Part shown: piece by piece, positions 26,502 through 35,558 of the stretch
Numbering within the stretch: position 1 is the first letter of the stretch
How the letters are laid out: each line of letters begins with the position of its first letter
NCBI RefSeq assembly: GCF_000177195.2
Contig: NC_015953.1
Location: 3,410,001 to 3,474,000, forward strand
Direction of reading: 5' to 3'
DNA length: 64,000 nucleotides
Source of the DNA: Streptomyces sp. SirexAA-E
Lineage (GTDB): Bacteria > Actinomycetota > Actinomycetes > Streptomycetales > Streptomycetaceae
Made by a program: the position numbers and the translations under genes
The notes under the pieces: model-generated
The model's input: only the letters and a program-made list of their open reading frames with translations
What the model was told of the DNA's origin: nothing
Database searches by the model: none

Positions 26502-27989
26502 TCAAGTGTGCCTGGATCCGCGTTCCGGCTCCAAGGGCGGGGCCGAGACCCCGCAGTGCATCGCGCAGGCGGGCTGCGGCTTCGGCGCCAGGGGCGCCCG
26601 TACCGCCCACCAGGCGATGGCCGATCCCGCGACGAGCAGCCCCGCGCACATGGGCATCGCACGCCGGAACGTCGCCGCGAACTCCCCGGCGTCCCGGTAC
26701 GCCTCCGGCCCCATCCCGGCCAGCAGCGGCAGTGCCGCCACCGCGAGCAGCCCCGCGGCCCGGGCGGCCGCGTTGTTGACGCCGCTGGCGAGCCCGGCCC
26801 GCCCGGTGTCCACGGCCGCCAGCACGCTCGCGGTGAGCGGTGCCACCAGGACGACCATCCCGGCACCCAGCACCAGGACGGCGGGCAGCACGTCCTTCCC
26901 GTACGAGGCGCCCTCGCCGACCCGCAGCATCAGCAGCATCCCGGCGGCGGCCACCAGCGGCCCCACGGTCAACGGGATCCGGGGGCCGATACGCCGCCCG
27001 AGGTCCCCGGCCCGGGCGGAGAAGAGCAGCATGAGCACGGTCGTGGGCAGCAGGGCCGTGCCCGCGCCCAGCGCCGAGTATCCGGCCACGACCTGGAGCT
27101 GGATCGCGGAGAGGAAGAAGAAGCCGCCGAGCGCCGCGTACACACAGAACGTGACGACGTTGACGGCGGTGAACTGGCGGGACGCGAAGATCGACGGCGG
27201 CACCATCGGGTCGGCCAGCCGCCGCTCCAGCCGGACGAACACGGCACCGAGCAGCACCCCGGCGAGCGCCGCCCCCACGACGACGGCCGACGCGCCCCGC
27301 GCCGGGACCTCGATCAGCGCGTAGGTGACCAGGGCGAGCGCGAGAGCGGCGGACACCGCCCCGCGTACGTCGAAGCTCCCGTGGGCCGCCGGGTCCCGGG
27401 ACTCCGGTACGTGACGCAGGGCGACGGGAACGCAGATCGCGGCGAGCGGCAGATTGAGCAGGAACACCCACCGCCAGCCGGGCCCGTCCACGAGCCAGCC
27501 CCCGACGAACGGCCCGATCGCCGACCCGACCCCGCCGAGCCCCGACCAGAGCCCGACGGCACGCGCCCGGTCGTCCGGGTGGAAACTCGCCTGGATGAGG
27601 GCCAGCGAACCGGGGGTGAGCAGGGCGCCTCCGATGCCCTGGAGCGCACGGGACGCGACGAGGACGCCCGCGTTCGGGGCCAGCCCGCAGAGCAGCGACG
27701 CCACGGCGAACCAGACGATCCCGACGACGAACACCCGCCGTCGGCCGAACCGGTCCCCGAGCGCCCCGCCGAGCAGGATCAGCCCGGCGAGCGTGAGCAT
27801 GTAGGCGTTGACGGTCCACTGGAGCGCGGCGAGATCCGTACCGAGGTCCCGCCCGATCCGGGGCAGGGCCACGTTGACGACCGTCGAGTCGAGCATGGCC
27901 ATGCTCGACCCCAGCACGGTCGCCAGAATCACCCACCGCCCGGTCGCCGAAGCGACCCGGATCCCGTCACCCTCCGCGACATCTCCCAT
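26502..27989 (-). CDS. MFS drug:proton antiporter, DHA2 (14-TM, EmrB/QacA) family
   Basis: 495-residue multidrug exporter type. It begins with helix 1 WVILATVLGSSMAMLDSTVVNVALP and motif D1 (LDSTVVNVALPRIGRDLG). The cytoplasmic loop motif A is GDRFGRRRVFVVG, and motif C is ALQGIGGALLTPGSLALI. Roughly 14 hydrophobic segments follow. I give ATG 27989; an in-frame GTG at 28010 is also possible. It heads an operon with DUF3151. Substrate unknown; no TetR repressor is adjacent. Confidence 0.9.
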   Translation of the reverse strand: MGDVAEGDGIRVASATGRWVILATVLGSSMAMLDSTVVNVALPRIGRDLGTDLAALQWTVNAYMLTLAGLILLGGALGDRFGRRRVFVVGIVWFAVASLLCGLAPNAGVLVASRALQGIGGALLTPGSLALIQASFHPDDRARAVGLWSGLGGVGSAIGPFVGGWLVDGPGWRWVFLLNLPLAAICVPVALRHVPESRDPAAHGSFDVRGAVSAALALALVTYALIEVPARGASAVVVGAALAGVLLGAVFVRLERRLADPMVPPSIFASRQFTAVNVVTFCVYAALGGFFFLSAIQLQVVAGYSALGAGTALLPTTVLMLLFSARAGDLGRRIGPRIPLTVGPLVAAAGMLLMLRVGEGASYGKDVLPAVLVLGAGMVVLVAPLTASVLAAVDTGRAGLASGVNNAAARAAGLLAVAALPLLAGMGPEAYRDAGEFAATFRRAMPMCAGLLVAGSAIAWWAVRAPLAPKPQPACAMHCGVSAPPLEPERGSRHT

Positions 27990-28029
27990 ACGAGCAGCAT
28001 CACCGCTCACCCCGCCCCCGGCCACTCCC

Positions 28030-28265
28030 GGACCACGCACCCCGCCGCGCCCACTCCCCCGGCGCTCGATGCGGCGCCCCGGGGCGGAGCCCGGAAACCG
28101 GCCCGTCCGGCCCCCGGCACTTCCCGGGCAGCGCACCCGCCACCGCCCCAGCCCCTCCGGCGATCGAGGAGCGGGGCCGGGGCGGAGCCCCGCAACCCAG
28201 CCCGTCCGGCGCTTGAGGACACCAGGGGCCCGGGGGCTGAGCCCCCGGCTTCGGGAACAGGCGGG
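28030..28265. repeat. GC-rich intergenic palindromic repeats (streptomycete type)
   Basis: Several degenerate copies of two elements alternate. One is CGGGGCGGAGCCCCG (variants at about 28077-28093 and 28173-28190, and GGGGGCTGAGCCCCC at about 28231-28245). The other is CCCGTCCGGCGCTTGAGGAC (about 28199-28219, with relatives ending CGCTCGATG and CGATCGAGGAG). Such blocks recur between genes in Streptomyces. Here they fill the gap between the MFS start and the MalY-type stop and contain stem-loops that could terminate the lyase transcript. Confidence 0.65.
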
Positions 28266-28305
28266 GAGGGGACGAGCCCGCGCGGCGCCCGCCCACCGGC
28301 TCCCT

Positions 28306-29499
28306 CTACCGCACCGCCCCCAGCCCCCGCACCAACGCCTCCACGCCCGCCTCCACCTTGCTCCGCGGGCACCCCGCGTTCAGCCGCAGGAACCCCGGTG
28401 CCCCGTACACCCCACCCGGCATGATCGCGACCTTCTCCCGCTCGATCAGCACCCGCTGCAACGCCTCGTCGTCGACACCGCCCGCACAGCCCACCCCCAG
28501 CGGCCGAAGATCGATCCACGCCAGATAGCCCGCCTGCGGCGGCTCCCACGCCAGCTCGGGAAACGCCCCGTTCAGCCGCTCCGCGATCAGCTCCAGGTTC
28601 CCGGCGACGTACGCCCGGGCCGCGTCCAGCCACGCCGCCCCCTCCCGGTACGCCGCGATGTGCGCGGTCAGCGACAGCACCGCCGGCGAGGCGAGCCCTT
28701 CGGCCGTCTCCATGCGGCGCAGGAACTCCGCCCGCTCCGCCGGGTCGCCGATGAACCCGTACGACCCCGTCAGCGCCGGGAAGTTGAACGACTTCGACCC
28801 GGAGGTGATCACCGCCCAGCGCCCGTCGCCCCCGGCCCCGTCGCCCCCGATCCGTGTCCACGGCACGTGCCGGTACCCGTCGTGCACGAAGTCCGCGTGG
28901 ATCTCGTCGCTGATGACCGCGACCCCGTGGTGCCGGGCGAGCGCGGCCGTCTCCCGCAGCTCGTCCTCCGTCCACACCCGACCCGTCGGATTGTGCGGCG
29001 AGCACAGCACGAGCACCTTCGCGTCCGGCCGCGCCAGCTCCCGTTCCAGCGCCTCGCGGTCCCCCACCGGCACGCCACGCAGCTCCCGCCCCAGCCCGGT
29101 GACCGCCTTGCGGAAACCGTCGTACGTGGGGGTGTGGACGACGACGCCCTCGCCCTCGGCCGTCCACATCTGGAGCAGTTGCGAGAGCTGGCTCAGCACG
29201 GACGGCCCGTAGACCAGCCGGCCGGTGTCGGCATCGGCGCCGTACCGGGTCGCGTACCAGTGCGCGATCGCCGACCGGAAGTCGTCCTGCTGCCAGGTGG
29301 TGTAGCCGAGGACCCCGTGGTCGAGCCGGGCCCGCAGCGCGGCCAGCACCTCCGGCGCGGTCTCGAAGTCCATGTCGGAGATGGTGAAGGGCAGCAGCCC
29401 GTCCACCCCGAACCGGTCGGCGACCCCGTCCCACTGGACGCACCAGGTGCCCCGGCGGTCGATGACGGTGTCGAAGTCGTAGCGCGCACGCGTACTCAC
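28306..29499 (-). CDS. MalY/PatB family PLP aminotransferase-like C-S lyase
   Basis: 397 residues, fold-type I PLP enzyme of the MalY/PatB group, typically cystathionine beta-lyase. Marks: LPFTISDMDFETAPEVLAAL near the N-terminus, GYTTW, SPHNPTGRVWTEDEL, ISDEIHADFVHDGY, the Schiff-base Lys in TSGSKSFNFPAL (about 237), and the C-terminal Arg in FLRLNAGCPRS. It starts at 29499. It is separated from fba by an imperfect hairpin at 29521-29574. Probable role is methionine-pathway cystathionine cleavage or a regulatory moonlighting role as for MalY; the sequence alone does not decide. Confidence 0.88.
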   Translation of the reverse strand: MSTRARYDFDTVIDRRGTWCVQWDGVADRFGVDGLLPFTISDMDFETAPEVLAALRARLDHGVLGYTTWQQDDFRSAIAHWYATRYGADADTGRLVYGPSVLSQLSQLLQMWTAEGEGVVVHTPTYDGFRKAVTGLGRELRGVPVGDREALERELARPDAKVLVLCSPHNPTGRVWTEDELRETAALARHHGVAVISDEIHADFVHDGYRHVPWTRIGGDGAGGDGRWAVITSGSKSFNFPALTGSYGFIGDPAERAEFLRRMETAEGLASPAVLSLTAHIAAYREGAAWLDAARAYVAGNLELIAERLNGAFPELAWEPPQAGYLAWIDLRPLGVGCAGGVDDEALQRVLIEREKVAIMPGGVYGAPGFLRLNAGCPRSKVEAGVEALVRGLGAVR

Positions 29500-29520
29500 A
29501 GCAGTTCCTCCGGGTCGTCC

Positions 29521-29574
29521 GGACGTGCCACGGGCCCGGCTCCCCGTGAAGGGAGGACCGGGCCCGGGACGTCC
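29521..29574. terminator. Imperfect hairpin downstream of fba
   Basis: GGACGT...CGGGCCCGG (29521-29539) pairs with CCGGGCCCG...ACGTCC (29558-29574), 13 bp beyond the fba stop. It probably terminates fba before the MalY-type gene. Confidence 0.65.
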
Positions 29575-29586
29575 GTGCGTACGTAC

Positions 29587-30609
29587 TTACTTCAGCTTGG
29601 TGCCCGTGGAGCGCAGGTTGGCACAGGCCTCCGTGACGCGCGCGGCCATGCCCGCCTCGGCGGACTTGCCCCAGCTGCGCGGGTCGTAGACCTTCTTGTT
29701 GCCGACCTCGCCGTCGACCTTCAGCACGCCGTCGTAGTTGCGGAACATGTGGTCCACGATCGGGCGGGTGAAGGCGTACTGGGTGTCGGTGTCGAGGTTC
29801 ATCTTCACGACGCCGTTCTCCAGCGCGGTGGCGATCTCCTCGGCCGTGGAGCCGGAGCCGCCGTGGAAGACGAAGTCGAACGGCGACGTCTTGCCGTACT
29901 TGGCGCCGACGCCCTCCTGGAGGTCCTTGAGGAGCTCCGGGCGCAGGACGACGTTGCCCGGCTTGTAGACGCCGTGGACGTTGCCGAAGGACGCGGCCAG
30001 CAGGTAGCGGCCCTTCTCGCCCAGGCCGAGCGCCTCGGCGGTGCGGAGCGCGTCGTCGACGGTCGTGTACAGCTCGTCGTTGATCTCGTGGGTGACGCCG
30101 TCCTCCTCGCCACCGGTCGGGGTGATCTCCACCTCAAGGATGATCTTGGCGGCGGCGGCCTTGGCGAGCAGCTCCTGACCGATGGCCAGGTTGTCGGCGA
30201 GGGTCTCGGCCGACCCGTCCCACATGTGGGACTGGAACAGCGGGTTCTGGCCCTTGGCGACGCGCTCGGCGGAGACCTCGATCAGCGGGCGGACGTAGCC
30301 GTCCAGCTTGTCCTTGGGGCAGTGGTCGGTGTGCAGGGCGACCGTGATGTCGTACTTGGCGGCGACGACGTGCGCGAACTCGGCCAGGGCGACCGCGCCC
30401 GTGACCATGTCCTTGTTGTACTGGCCGCCCAGGAACTCGGCACCACCGGTGGAGATCTGGACGATGCCGTCGCTCTCCGCCTCCGCGAAGCCGCGCAGCG
30501 CAGCGTGCAGGGTCTGGGTCGACGTCACGTTGATGGCCGGGTAGGCGAACTTGCCTGCCTTCGCCCGGTCGAGCATCTCGGCGTAGACCTCGGGGGTTGC
30601 GATGGGCAT
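29587..30609 (-). CDS. fba: Class II fructose-bisphosphate aldolase
   Basis: Zinc-dependent aldolase of glycolysis and gluconeogenesis, 340 residues. It has the class II marks YPAINVTSTQTLHAALRGFAE, VALHTDHCPKDKLD (Zn-ligand His and catalytic Asp), EVEITPTGGEEDG (Zn ligand Glu and activating loop), ASFGNVHGVYKPGNV (Zn ligand His), and VFHGGSGST / KMNLDTDTQYAF at the phosphate sites. ATG 30609 is preceded by CAAGGAG. It lies 190 bp downstream of pyrE; the palindrome at 30747-30786 ends the upstream transcript, so fba likely has its own promoter after it. Confidence 0.97.
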   Translation of the reverse strand: MPIATPEVYAEMLDRAKAGKFAYPAINVTSTQTLHAALRGFAEAESDGIVQISTGGAEFLGGQYNKDMVTGAVALAEFAHVVAAKYDITVALHTDHCPKDKLDGYVRPLIEVSAERVAKGQNPLFQSHMWDGSAETLADNLAIGQELLAKAAAAKIILEVEITPTGGEEDGVTHEINDELYTTVDDALRTAEALGLGEKGRYLLAASFGNVHGVYKPGNVVLRPELLKDLQEGVGAKYGKTSPFDFVFHGGSGSTAEEIATALENGVVKMNLDTDTQYAFTRPIVDHMFRNYDGVLKVDGEVGNKKVYDPRSWGKSAEAGMAARVTEACANLRSTGTKLK

Positions 30610-30746
30610 CTGTCCGCTCCTTGGGATGTGCGGGTGTGCGTGCTGGTCCCTGACCTGGGGGGCGACGTCATCGTCGGCCCCCATCTTTCCAGACTCCCGC
30701 TCCGGCTCCACCCCGCCCGGGCCCACAGATGCGGGGCGAACGGGAC

Positions 30747-30786
30747 CGAGGGGTGGACCGTTTCACGTGAAACGGTCCACCCCTCG
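30747..30786. terminator. Perfect 40-bp palindrome containing a parS-type sequence
   Basis: The sequence reads CGAGGGGTGGACCGTTTCAC followed by its exact reverse complement, with no loop bases, 14 bp downstream of the pyrE stop. As RNA it would form a long hairpin and act as the pyrE terminator. Its centre is GTTTCACGTGAAAC, the 14-bp ParB site of streptomycetes (listed separately). Confidence 0.8.
30760..30773. promoter_or_regulatory. parS site (ParB binding)
   Basis: GTTTCACGTGAAAC matches the Streptomyces parS consensus exactly. ParB binds such sites, mostly clustered around oriC, to organise chromosome segregation during sporulation. Here it is the core of a 40-bp perfect palindrome between pyrE and fba. 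I noticed no second exact copy in the window. Confidence 0.85.
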
Positions 30787-30799
30787 GGAAACGTGCAGG

Positions 30800-31339
30800 T
30801 CAGGCCAGGCCGAGGTCGGCGACCGAGTACACGTGGAGGTACGGCAGCCCGGCCTCGGCGATGGCCGGTGCGGCGCCCCGCTCCACGATCACGGCGACGG
30901 CGACGACCTCACCGCCGGCCTCACGCACCGCCTCGACCGCGGTCAGCGGCGATCCGCCGGTGGTGGAGGTGTCCTCGACGACGAGGCAGCGGCGCCCCCT
31001 GACGTCGGTGCCCTCGATGCGGCGCTGCATCCCGTGGGCCTTCTGCGCCTTGCGGACGACGAAGGCGTCCAGGCGCCGGCCTCGCGCCGCGGAGGCGTGC
31101 AGCATCGACGTGGCGACGGGGTCGGCGCCCAGGGTCAGGCCGCCGACACAGTCGTAGTCCAGCTCGGCGGTGGCGTCGAGCATCACCTGGCCGACCATCG
31201 GTGCGGCCTCGCCGTCCAGCGTGATCCGGCGCAGGTCGATGTACCAATCGGCTTCCAGCCCCGAGGAGAGGGTCACCTTGCCGTGCACCACGGCCTTGTC
31301 CTTGATCTGCTGGAGCAGCTCAGCACGTACGTCAGTCAT
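30800..31339 (-). CDS. pyrE: Orotate phosphoribosyltransferase
   Basis: Makes OMP from orotate and PRPP in pyrimidine synthesis. 179 residues: DVRAELLQQIKDKAVVHGKVTLSSGLEADWYIDLRR (orotate/PRPP site), GGLTLGADPVATSM, the KxxKAHG loop (RKAQKAHGMQRRIEG) and the PRPP motif CLVVEDTSTTGGSPLTAVEAV. I chose ATG 31339-31337, which matches the family N-terminus; there is no strong ribosome site. It follows the aldose-epimerase-like gene at 67 bp on the same strand. Confidence 0.97.
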   Translation of the reverse strand: MTDVRAELLQQIKDKAVVHGKVTLSSGLEADWYIDLRRITLDGEAAPMVGQVMLDATAELDYDCVGGLTLGADPVATSMLHASAARGRRLDAFVVRKAQKAHGMQRRIEGTDVRGRRCLVVEDTSTTGGSPLTAVEAVREAGGEVVAVAVIVERGAAPAIAEAGLPYLHVYSVADLGLA

Positions 31340-31406
31340 GCCCACGAGGGTAAGCGCTGGCACCACCGCACCCGCCCCCGGCAGCCCCGGCCCGCACCAG
31401 GTGCGG

Positions 31407-32201
31407 TCAGAGCCGGGTCCAGCTCCACGTCGAGGCGATCTCCAGGGGATCGATCGGGGTGACGAGCCGGGGGGTGGTGTTCAGCCCGTTCGGCGGGCCC
31501 GACTGGGGCTCCACGCAGACCGCTTCGGCCTGCTCGTCGTAGATCACGACCCACTCGTCGCGACTCTTGACGGTGAGCTCCAGCTGCTCGGGCCAGGTGA
31601 GCTTCACCTCGACGCCGTCCGGCATCCCGAAGCAGTCGTCCCAGGGGCCGGGCCGGGGGTCGATCCGGTGACCGGTCGGAAGGTGGTCGTCGCCCCGCTC
31701 CTCCTGCCAGGCGGCCTCGAAGTCGATGCGCACGTCCTGACCACCGGTGTTGCGGAGGAACCAGGGGTGCCATCCGGCCTGGGCCGGGAAGGAGTTCCCG
31801 TACGTCTCGACGCCGAGGCGGAGCGTCAGCGCGTCCTCGGTCAGCTCGAAGGACTGGGTCACCCGCCCCTTGTACGGCCACGGGTCGGCCAGGTCGTAGA
31901 AGAAGGCCGCTTCCGCGTCGTCCTGTCGGGCGAGCTGCCAGGCGGTGTCGCGCCCGGTGCCGTGGATGGCGTGCGGCGGGGAGTTCAACGGCATCTGGTG
32001 GAGGTCGCCGCCGTTGCGGAACAGCCCGTTCTCGGTACGGCCGCACCAAGGCACCATCGGGAAGCAGCCGTACCGCTCGCCCTGGCGCAGCAGTTCGGTA
32101 CCGCCGATCCGGAAGCTGCTGATCCGGCAGCCGTGGACGGGGTCGACGGTCAACTCGGCGTCGCCGGCGGTCAGCCGGACATTCTTCGTAGCTCTGCTCA
32201 C
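31407..32201 (-). CDS. Aldose 1-epimerase family (galactose mutarotase-like) protein
   Basis: 264 residues with the mutarotase beta-sandwich pattern: DPVHGCRISSFRIGGTELL, FPMVPWCGRTENGLF, PPHAIHGTGRDTAW (His-Gly motif near the catalytic His), SFPAQAGWHPWFLR (second catalytic His), and CVEPQSGPPNGLN with the catalytic Glu of VEPQ. GTG 32201 is the likely start with a weak ribosome site. It is upstream of pyrE on the same strand. The true substrate is unknown; many such genes are sugar-phosphate or non-galactose mutarotases. Confidence 0.85.
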   Translation of the reverse strand: MSRATKNVRLTAGDAELTVDPVHGCRISSFRIGGTELLRQGERYGCFPMVPWCGRTENGLFRNGGDLHQMPLNSPPHAIHGTGRDTAWQLARQDDAEAAFFYDLADPWPYKGRVTQSFELTEDALTLRLGVETYGNSFPAQAGWHPWFLRNTGGQDVRIDFEAAWQEERGDDHLPTGHRIDPRPGPWDDCFGMPDGVEVKLTWPEQLELTVKSRDEWVVIYDEQAEAVCVEPQSGPPNGLNTTPRLVTPIDPLEIASTWSWTRL

Positions 32202-32231
32202 GCCTATGACACTACTGGCGCGGCGCCGCCT

Positions 32232-33254
32232 TCACCGCCGTCGCCGCAGGGCCCGGCCGACGACCACGGCGGAGGCGATCGCCAGCGCGGCGGCCGGAGC
32301 GATCCAGCGCAGGGTGATCCCCGCGACGCCCGATTCGGGCGAGGGCACGGGAGCGTACCGACCGCGCGGCGGGGCGTGGTCGACCTCCTCGGTGCTGCGG
32401 CCGATCATCGTGCGGCGGGCGTGCGCGGCCTCGGCCGGCGGCTCGTCGGGCACGCCGAGCTCCAGATCCGGGGAGGCATCGAGGGACGACGGCGGTACGG
32501 GTGCATCGAACACGGAATCCATGTCGGACGCCATGTCGGACGCCATGTCGGACGCCATGTCGGATTCCGCGTCGAGCTCCGCATCCGACTCAGCGCCGAG
32601 GGCCGGTTCACCGGTCGGAGCGGAGTCGGCGGGCTCCGAAGCGGCGGGCTCCGAAGCGGCAGATTCCGGAGCAGCGGATTCCGATACGGCAGGTTCCGAT
32701 ACGGCCGACGCGTCACCCGGGGATTCCGCTCCGGAGACACCGGAAGCACCGGAAGCACCGGAAGCACCGGAGACACCCGAAGCATCGGCCGCGCCCGCGG
32801 CCCCTTCCGCGTCCCGCGACGCCAGGGACTCCGTGACCAACTGCTGGACGAAACGGTCCAGCAGTCGCTGGGCCGCGGCGAGTGCCGCCGCGTCCTCCAG
32901 GTCCAGGATGCGGCCGTCACCACTGGCCGCCCCGGCGAAGCCGATGGTCGTGCCGCCGTCCGTCGGTGCGAGGCTCACGATCAGGGCCAGCTTCGCGGAG
33001 CCCGCGCCCCGGGCCTCCACGCCCTCCCCCGCCACGGAGAACGTCTCGCCCCCGTCGGCGGGCCGCAGGGTCAACGCCCCCCGGTAGGTGATCGTGTGAC
33101 CGCCGGCCCGCACCTTCAGCCGACCCGCCAAGGGGCCCGCCGCGGCGTCGGCGTCCTGCTGGAAGCCGGGGACGCACCGAGCGACGGCGACGGGATCGGC
33201 CAGCGTCCGCCGAAGGGACGCGACCGGAACCGGGACGAACACCTCATGCTCCAT
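32232..33254 (-). CDS. SRPBCC (CoxG-like) protein with low-complexity acidic region and C-terminal membrane anchor
   Basis: 340 residues. The first 145 resemble the CoxG/SRPBCC START-like fold (EHEVFVPVPVASLRRTLADPVAVARCVPGF, with GAGSAKLALIVSLAPTDGGTTIGFAG). Next is a Ser/Ala/Glu/Asp/Gly-rich disordered region with GAS repeats, S-E-PA repeats and four MASD units (coded by 12-bp tandem repeats around 32515-32570). One hydrophobic segment (WIAPAAALAIASAVVVGRAL) precedes a basic RRRR end, so it is probably a tail-anchored protein facing the cytoplasm. It lies 30 bp upstream of the epimerase gene. Function unknown. Confidence 0.75.
   Translation of the reverse strand: MEHEVFVPVPVASLRRTLADPVAVARCVPGFQQDADAAAGPLAGRLKVRAGGHTITYRGALTLRPADGGETFSVAGEGVEARGAGSAKLALIVSLAPTDGGTTIGFAGAASGDGRILDLEDAAALAAAQRLLDRFVQQLVTESLASRDAEGAAGAADASGVSGASGASGASGVSGAESPGDASAVSEPAVSESAAPESAASEPAASEPADSAPTGEPALGAESDAELDAESDMASDMASDMASDMDSVFDAPVPPSSLDASPDLELGVPDEPPAEAAHARRTMIGRSTEEVDHAPPRGRYAPVPSPESGVAGITLRWIAPAAALAIASAVVVGRALRRRR
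32515..32570. repeat. 12-bp tandem repeat GCCATGTCGGAC inside the SRPBCC gene
   Basis: Four consecutive near-identical 12-bp units with ATGTCGGA(C/T) cores code for Met-Ala-Ser-Asp repeats on the minus strand. Being a multiple of three, unit gain or loss keeps the frame, so length may vary between strains. Confidence 0.8.
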
Positions 33255-33335
33255 ACCGACCGAGCCTACTCAGCCTCGGCCGTCCCGTCAGCGCTTCCCC
33301 GGCCCCGTACACACCCGTGTACTCCCCGTGTCCGC

Positions 33336-34934
33336 TCACGGCTCCTCCCAGTACCGGGGGTGCACCAGCGTCGACGGCGGTGACTCGGGCGGCCGGACCC
33401 GCTCCGCGGAGCGGCCGGCCGCCAGCAGTTCCCGCTCCCCCAGCGACCTCAGGCCAGGAGCGCCCGCCCCCAGGCTCAGCGGGACCGACGGATCCCGGCC
33501 GGCCAGCACGAACCCCCAGTCGTGCGGCGCCTTGGACGTGTCCCTGGAGCGGTCCGGTCCCGCGGCGAAGCCGACGAGCCGCCCCTCGACGCGGTACGGG
33601 CGGGTGGAGAGTCCGCCCGCGCGCATCGACGCCTCCACCGTCCAGAAGGTGGCGGGCCTGCTGTCCAGCGGCCCCGCGTGCACCACCAGTCGGCCGCCCG
33701 GCTCCAGGGCGCCCGCGACCAGACCGTAGAACTCCGCCGAGTAGAGCTTGGTGCTGGCCGTGATCCCGGGGTCCGGCAGGTCCGAGATGACCACGTCGTA
33801 GCGGCCGTGCCGGGAACGGAGCCAGGTGAAGGCGTCTCCCGTGACCGCCGTCAGCCGCGGATCGTCGTACGCGTGGGCGTTGAGCCCGGACAGTGCCGGG
33901 TCCGTGCGGGCCAACCGGGTGACGGCCGGATCGAGCTCCACGACCACGACGGACTCGACGCCGGGGTGGCGCAGGACCTCCCGGGCGGCCAGTCCGTCAC
34001 CCCCGCCGAGGATCAGCACCCGTGCGTGCCGCCCCGCCATCGCCGGGTGCACCAGTGCCTCGTGGTAGCGGTACTCGTCGCGGGAGCTGACCCGCAGCCG
34101 GCCGTCCAGGTAGAGGTCCAGGGAGCCCCGGCCCGCCCCGGTGAGGACGACCTCCTGCACCCCGGTCTGCTCGGCGACCCGCACGTCGCCGCCGTACACC
34201 GCGCGCCGCGCCGCCCGCTCGAAGTCGTCGACCAGGACCGTCGCCGTGGCCAGCAGGGCGATCACCGTGACGTTGACCGTGATCAGCAGCCAGCGGGACC
34301 GCGCGTCCAGGTCACGCCGGAACACCCACAGCACCAGTGCCCCGCCCGCCGCCGCGTTGATCGCGCCGGTGAACAGCGCGCCGGTGAGCTGGCCCATCAG
34401 CGGCAGCAGCAGGAACGGGAAGGCGAGCCCGCCCACCAGCGCCCCCACGTAGTCGGCGGCGAAGAGATCGGCGACCGCCCCGCCCGCGTCCTGCCGGTCG
34501 ACCCGCTGGATCAGCGTCATCAGCAGCGGGATCTCCGCCCCGATGAGGACGCCGATCGCGAGCGAGAACCCCACCAGCGCGTACCGCGACTCCCCGAGCC
34601 ACGCGAAGGACGCGTACAGCACGAGCGCCGAGGTCCCGCCGATCAGTGCGAGGGCGGCCTCCAGCAGACCGAATCCGACCGCGGCCCGGCTGCGTAAACG
34701 TTTCGCGAGGAGCGACCCGATGCCCATCGCGAACACCATCACGGAGAGCACGACAGAGGCCTGGGTGACCGAGTCGCCGATCAAGTAGGAGGCCAGCGCC
34801 ACCAGTTCGAGCTCGTACACCAGGCCGCACGCGGCACAGACGAACACCACGGCCAGCACCAGGAAACGGCCGGTCCGCGGCCGTACGGAAATCCGCGCCG
34901 CGCCCCCTCGCAGCGACGTCTGCTGGTCGATCAT
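33336..34934 (-). CDS. Membrane-fused spermidine synthase-like aminopropyltransferase
   Basis: 532 residues. The N-terminal half has about seven membrane helices ([30 protein letters not shown] onward to about 235). The C-terminal half is a spermidine-synthase/SAM-methyltransferase fold: [33 protein letters not shown] (nucleotide loop), [13 protein letters not shown], and [19 protein letters not shown] (catalytic D). Many actinobacteria have this fused form beside the DUF2617 gene, as here. Whether it makes polyamines is unproven. ATG 34934 is the start. Confidence 0.88.
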   Translation of the reverse strand: MIDQQTSLRGGAARISVRPRTGRFLVLAVVFVCAACGLVYELELVALASYLIGDSVTQASVVLSVMVFAMGIGSLLAKRLRSRAAVGFGLLEAALALIGGTSALVLYASFAWLGESRYALVGFSLAIGVLIGAEIPLLMTLIQRVDRQDAGGAVADLFAADYVGALVGGLAFPFLLLPLMGQLTGALFTGAINAAAGGALVLWVFRRDLDARSRWLLITVNVTVIALLATATVLVDDFERAARRAVYGGDVRVAEQTGVQEVVLTGAGRGSLDLYLDGRLRVSSRDEYRYHEALVHPAMAGRHARVLILGGGDGLAAREVLRHPGVESVVVVELDPAVTRLARTDPALSGLNAHAYDDPRLTAVTGDAFTWLRSRHGRYDVVISDLPDPGITASTKLYSAEFYGLVAGALEPGGRLVVHAGPLDSRPATFWTVEASMRAGGLSTRPYRVEGRLVGFAAGPDRSRDTSKAPHDWGFVLAGRDPSVPLSLGAGAPGLRSLGERELLAAGRSAERVRPPESPPSTLVHPRYWEEP

Positions 34935-35036
34935 GAAGGGAACGCTACGTCACTGCGCCGTTGCTGCTTGTCACCCACACGGGTGCAAGTGCGGCCCGGA
35001 CGGCGTGTTCCGGCCGCCGGCGGCCCCCGCCCCGGC

Positions 35037-35558
35037 TCACAGGGCGGGCGCCGCCATCCGTACGCCGACCCGCGTCCGGGTCACGACCAACTGCCCTTCC
35101 TGCGGGTACGCGTGCCACGTCCGCCAGCGCACCTGCCCCTCCGTCCGCTGTGCCAGCATCGCGGTGAACGCGTGCGGGCTGCCGGGAAACGTCCCCGCGA
35201 GGCCGTGCGGATGGTCGGCGACCAGGGCGAGCAGTTCCTGGGCGCGCCCGGCGAACGAGCCCTCGGAGAGCGTCTCGACGCGCGCCGCGAACTCGTACTC
35301 CCAGTCACCGAGCCGCTTGGCGACACCGAGGGGCAGCGGGGTGCTGCTGCCAGGGATGCAGGCCACGGTCTCGGAGCAGGACCCCCGCTCCTCTTCCAGC
35401 AGCACCTGATGGGAGGCTCCGAGCAGCCTCATCTGCAGTGTCGCGTCCCCCAGTCGGAGGTCGAGCACGGCGAGGGCGGGCAGCGGCTCACGGCCCAGCG
35501 CCCAGGCCAGGTCGGCGGCACGGGTGTCGGAATAGGCGGTCTGGAGGGTCGTGAGCAT
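35037..35558 (-). CDS. DUF2617 family protein
   Basis: 173 residues matching DUF2617, a family of unknown function that travels with membrane-fused spermidine synthases. Begins LTTLQTAYSDTRAADLAWALG; ALAVLDLRLGDATLQMRLLGASHQVLLE and WEYEFAARVETLSEGSFAGRA are family-like. ATG 35558-35556 is chosen over 35618, whose extension is Cys-rich and poorly coding. It lies 102 bp upstream of the aminopropyltransferase on the same strand, so probably one transcript. Confidence 0.82.
   Translation of the reverse strand: MLTTLQTAYSDTRAADLAWALGREPLPALAVLDLRLGDATLQMRLLGASHQVLLEEERGSCSETVACIPGSSTPLPLGVAKRLGDWEYEFAARVETLSEGSFAGRAQELLALVADHPHGLAGTFPGSPHAFTAMLAQRTEGQVRWRTWHAYPQEGQLVVTRTRVGVRMAAPAL

Noticed and set aside
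27808-31002. Plus-strand ORF of 1064 codons over the MFS, lyase and fba genes
   Set aside because: No recognisable domains and antisense to three conserved proteins.
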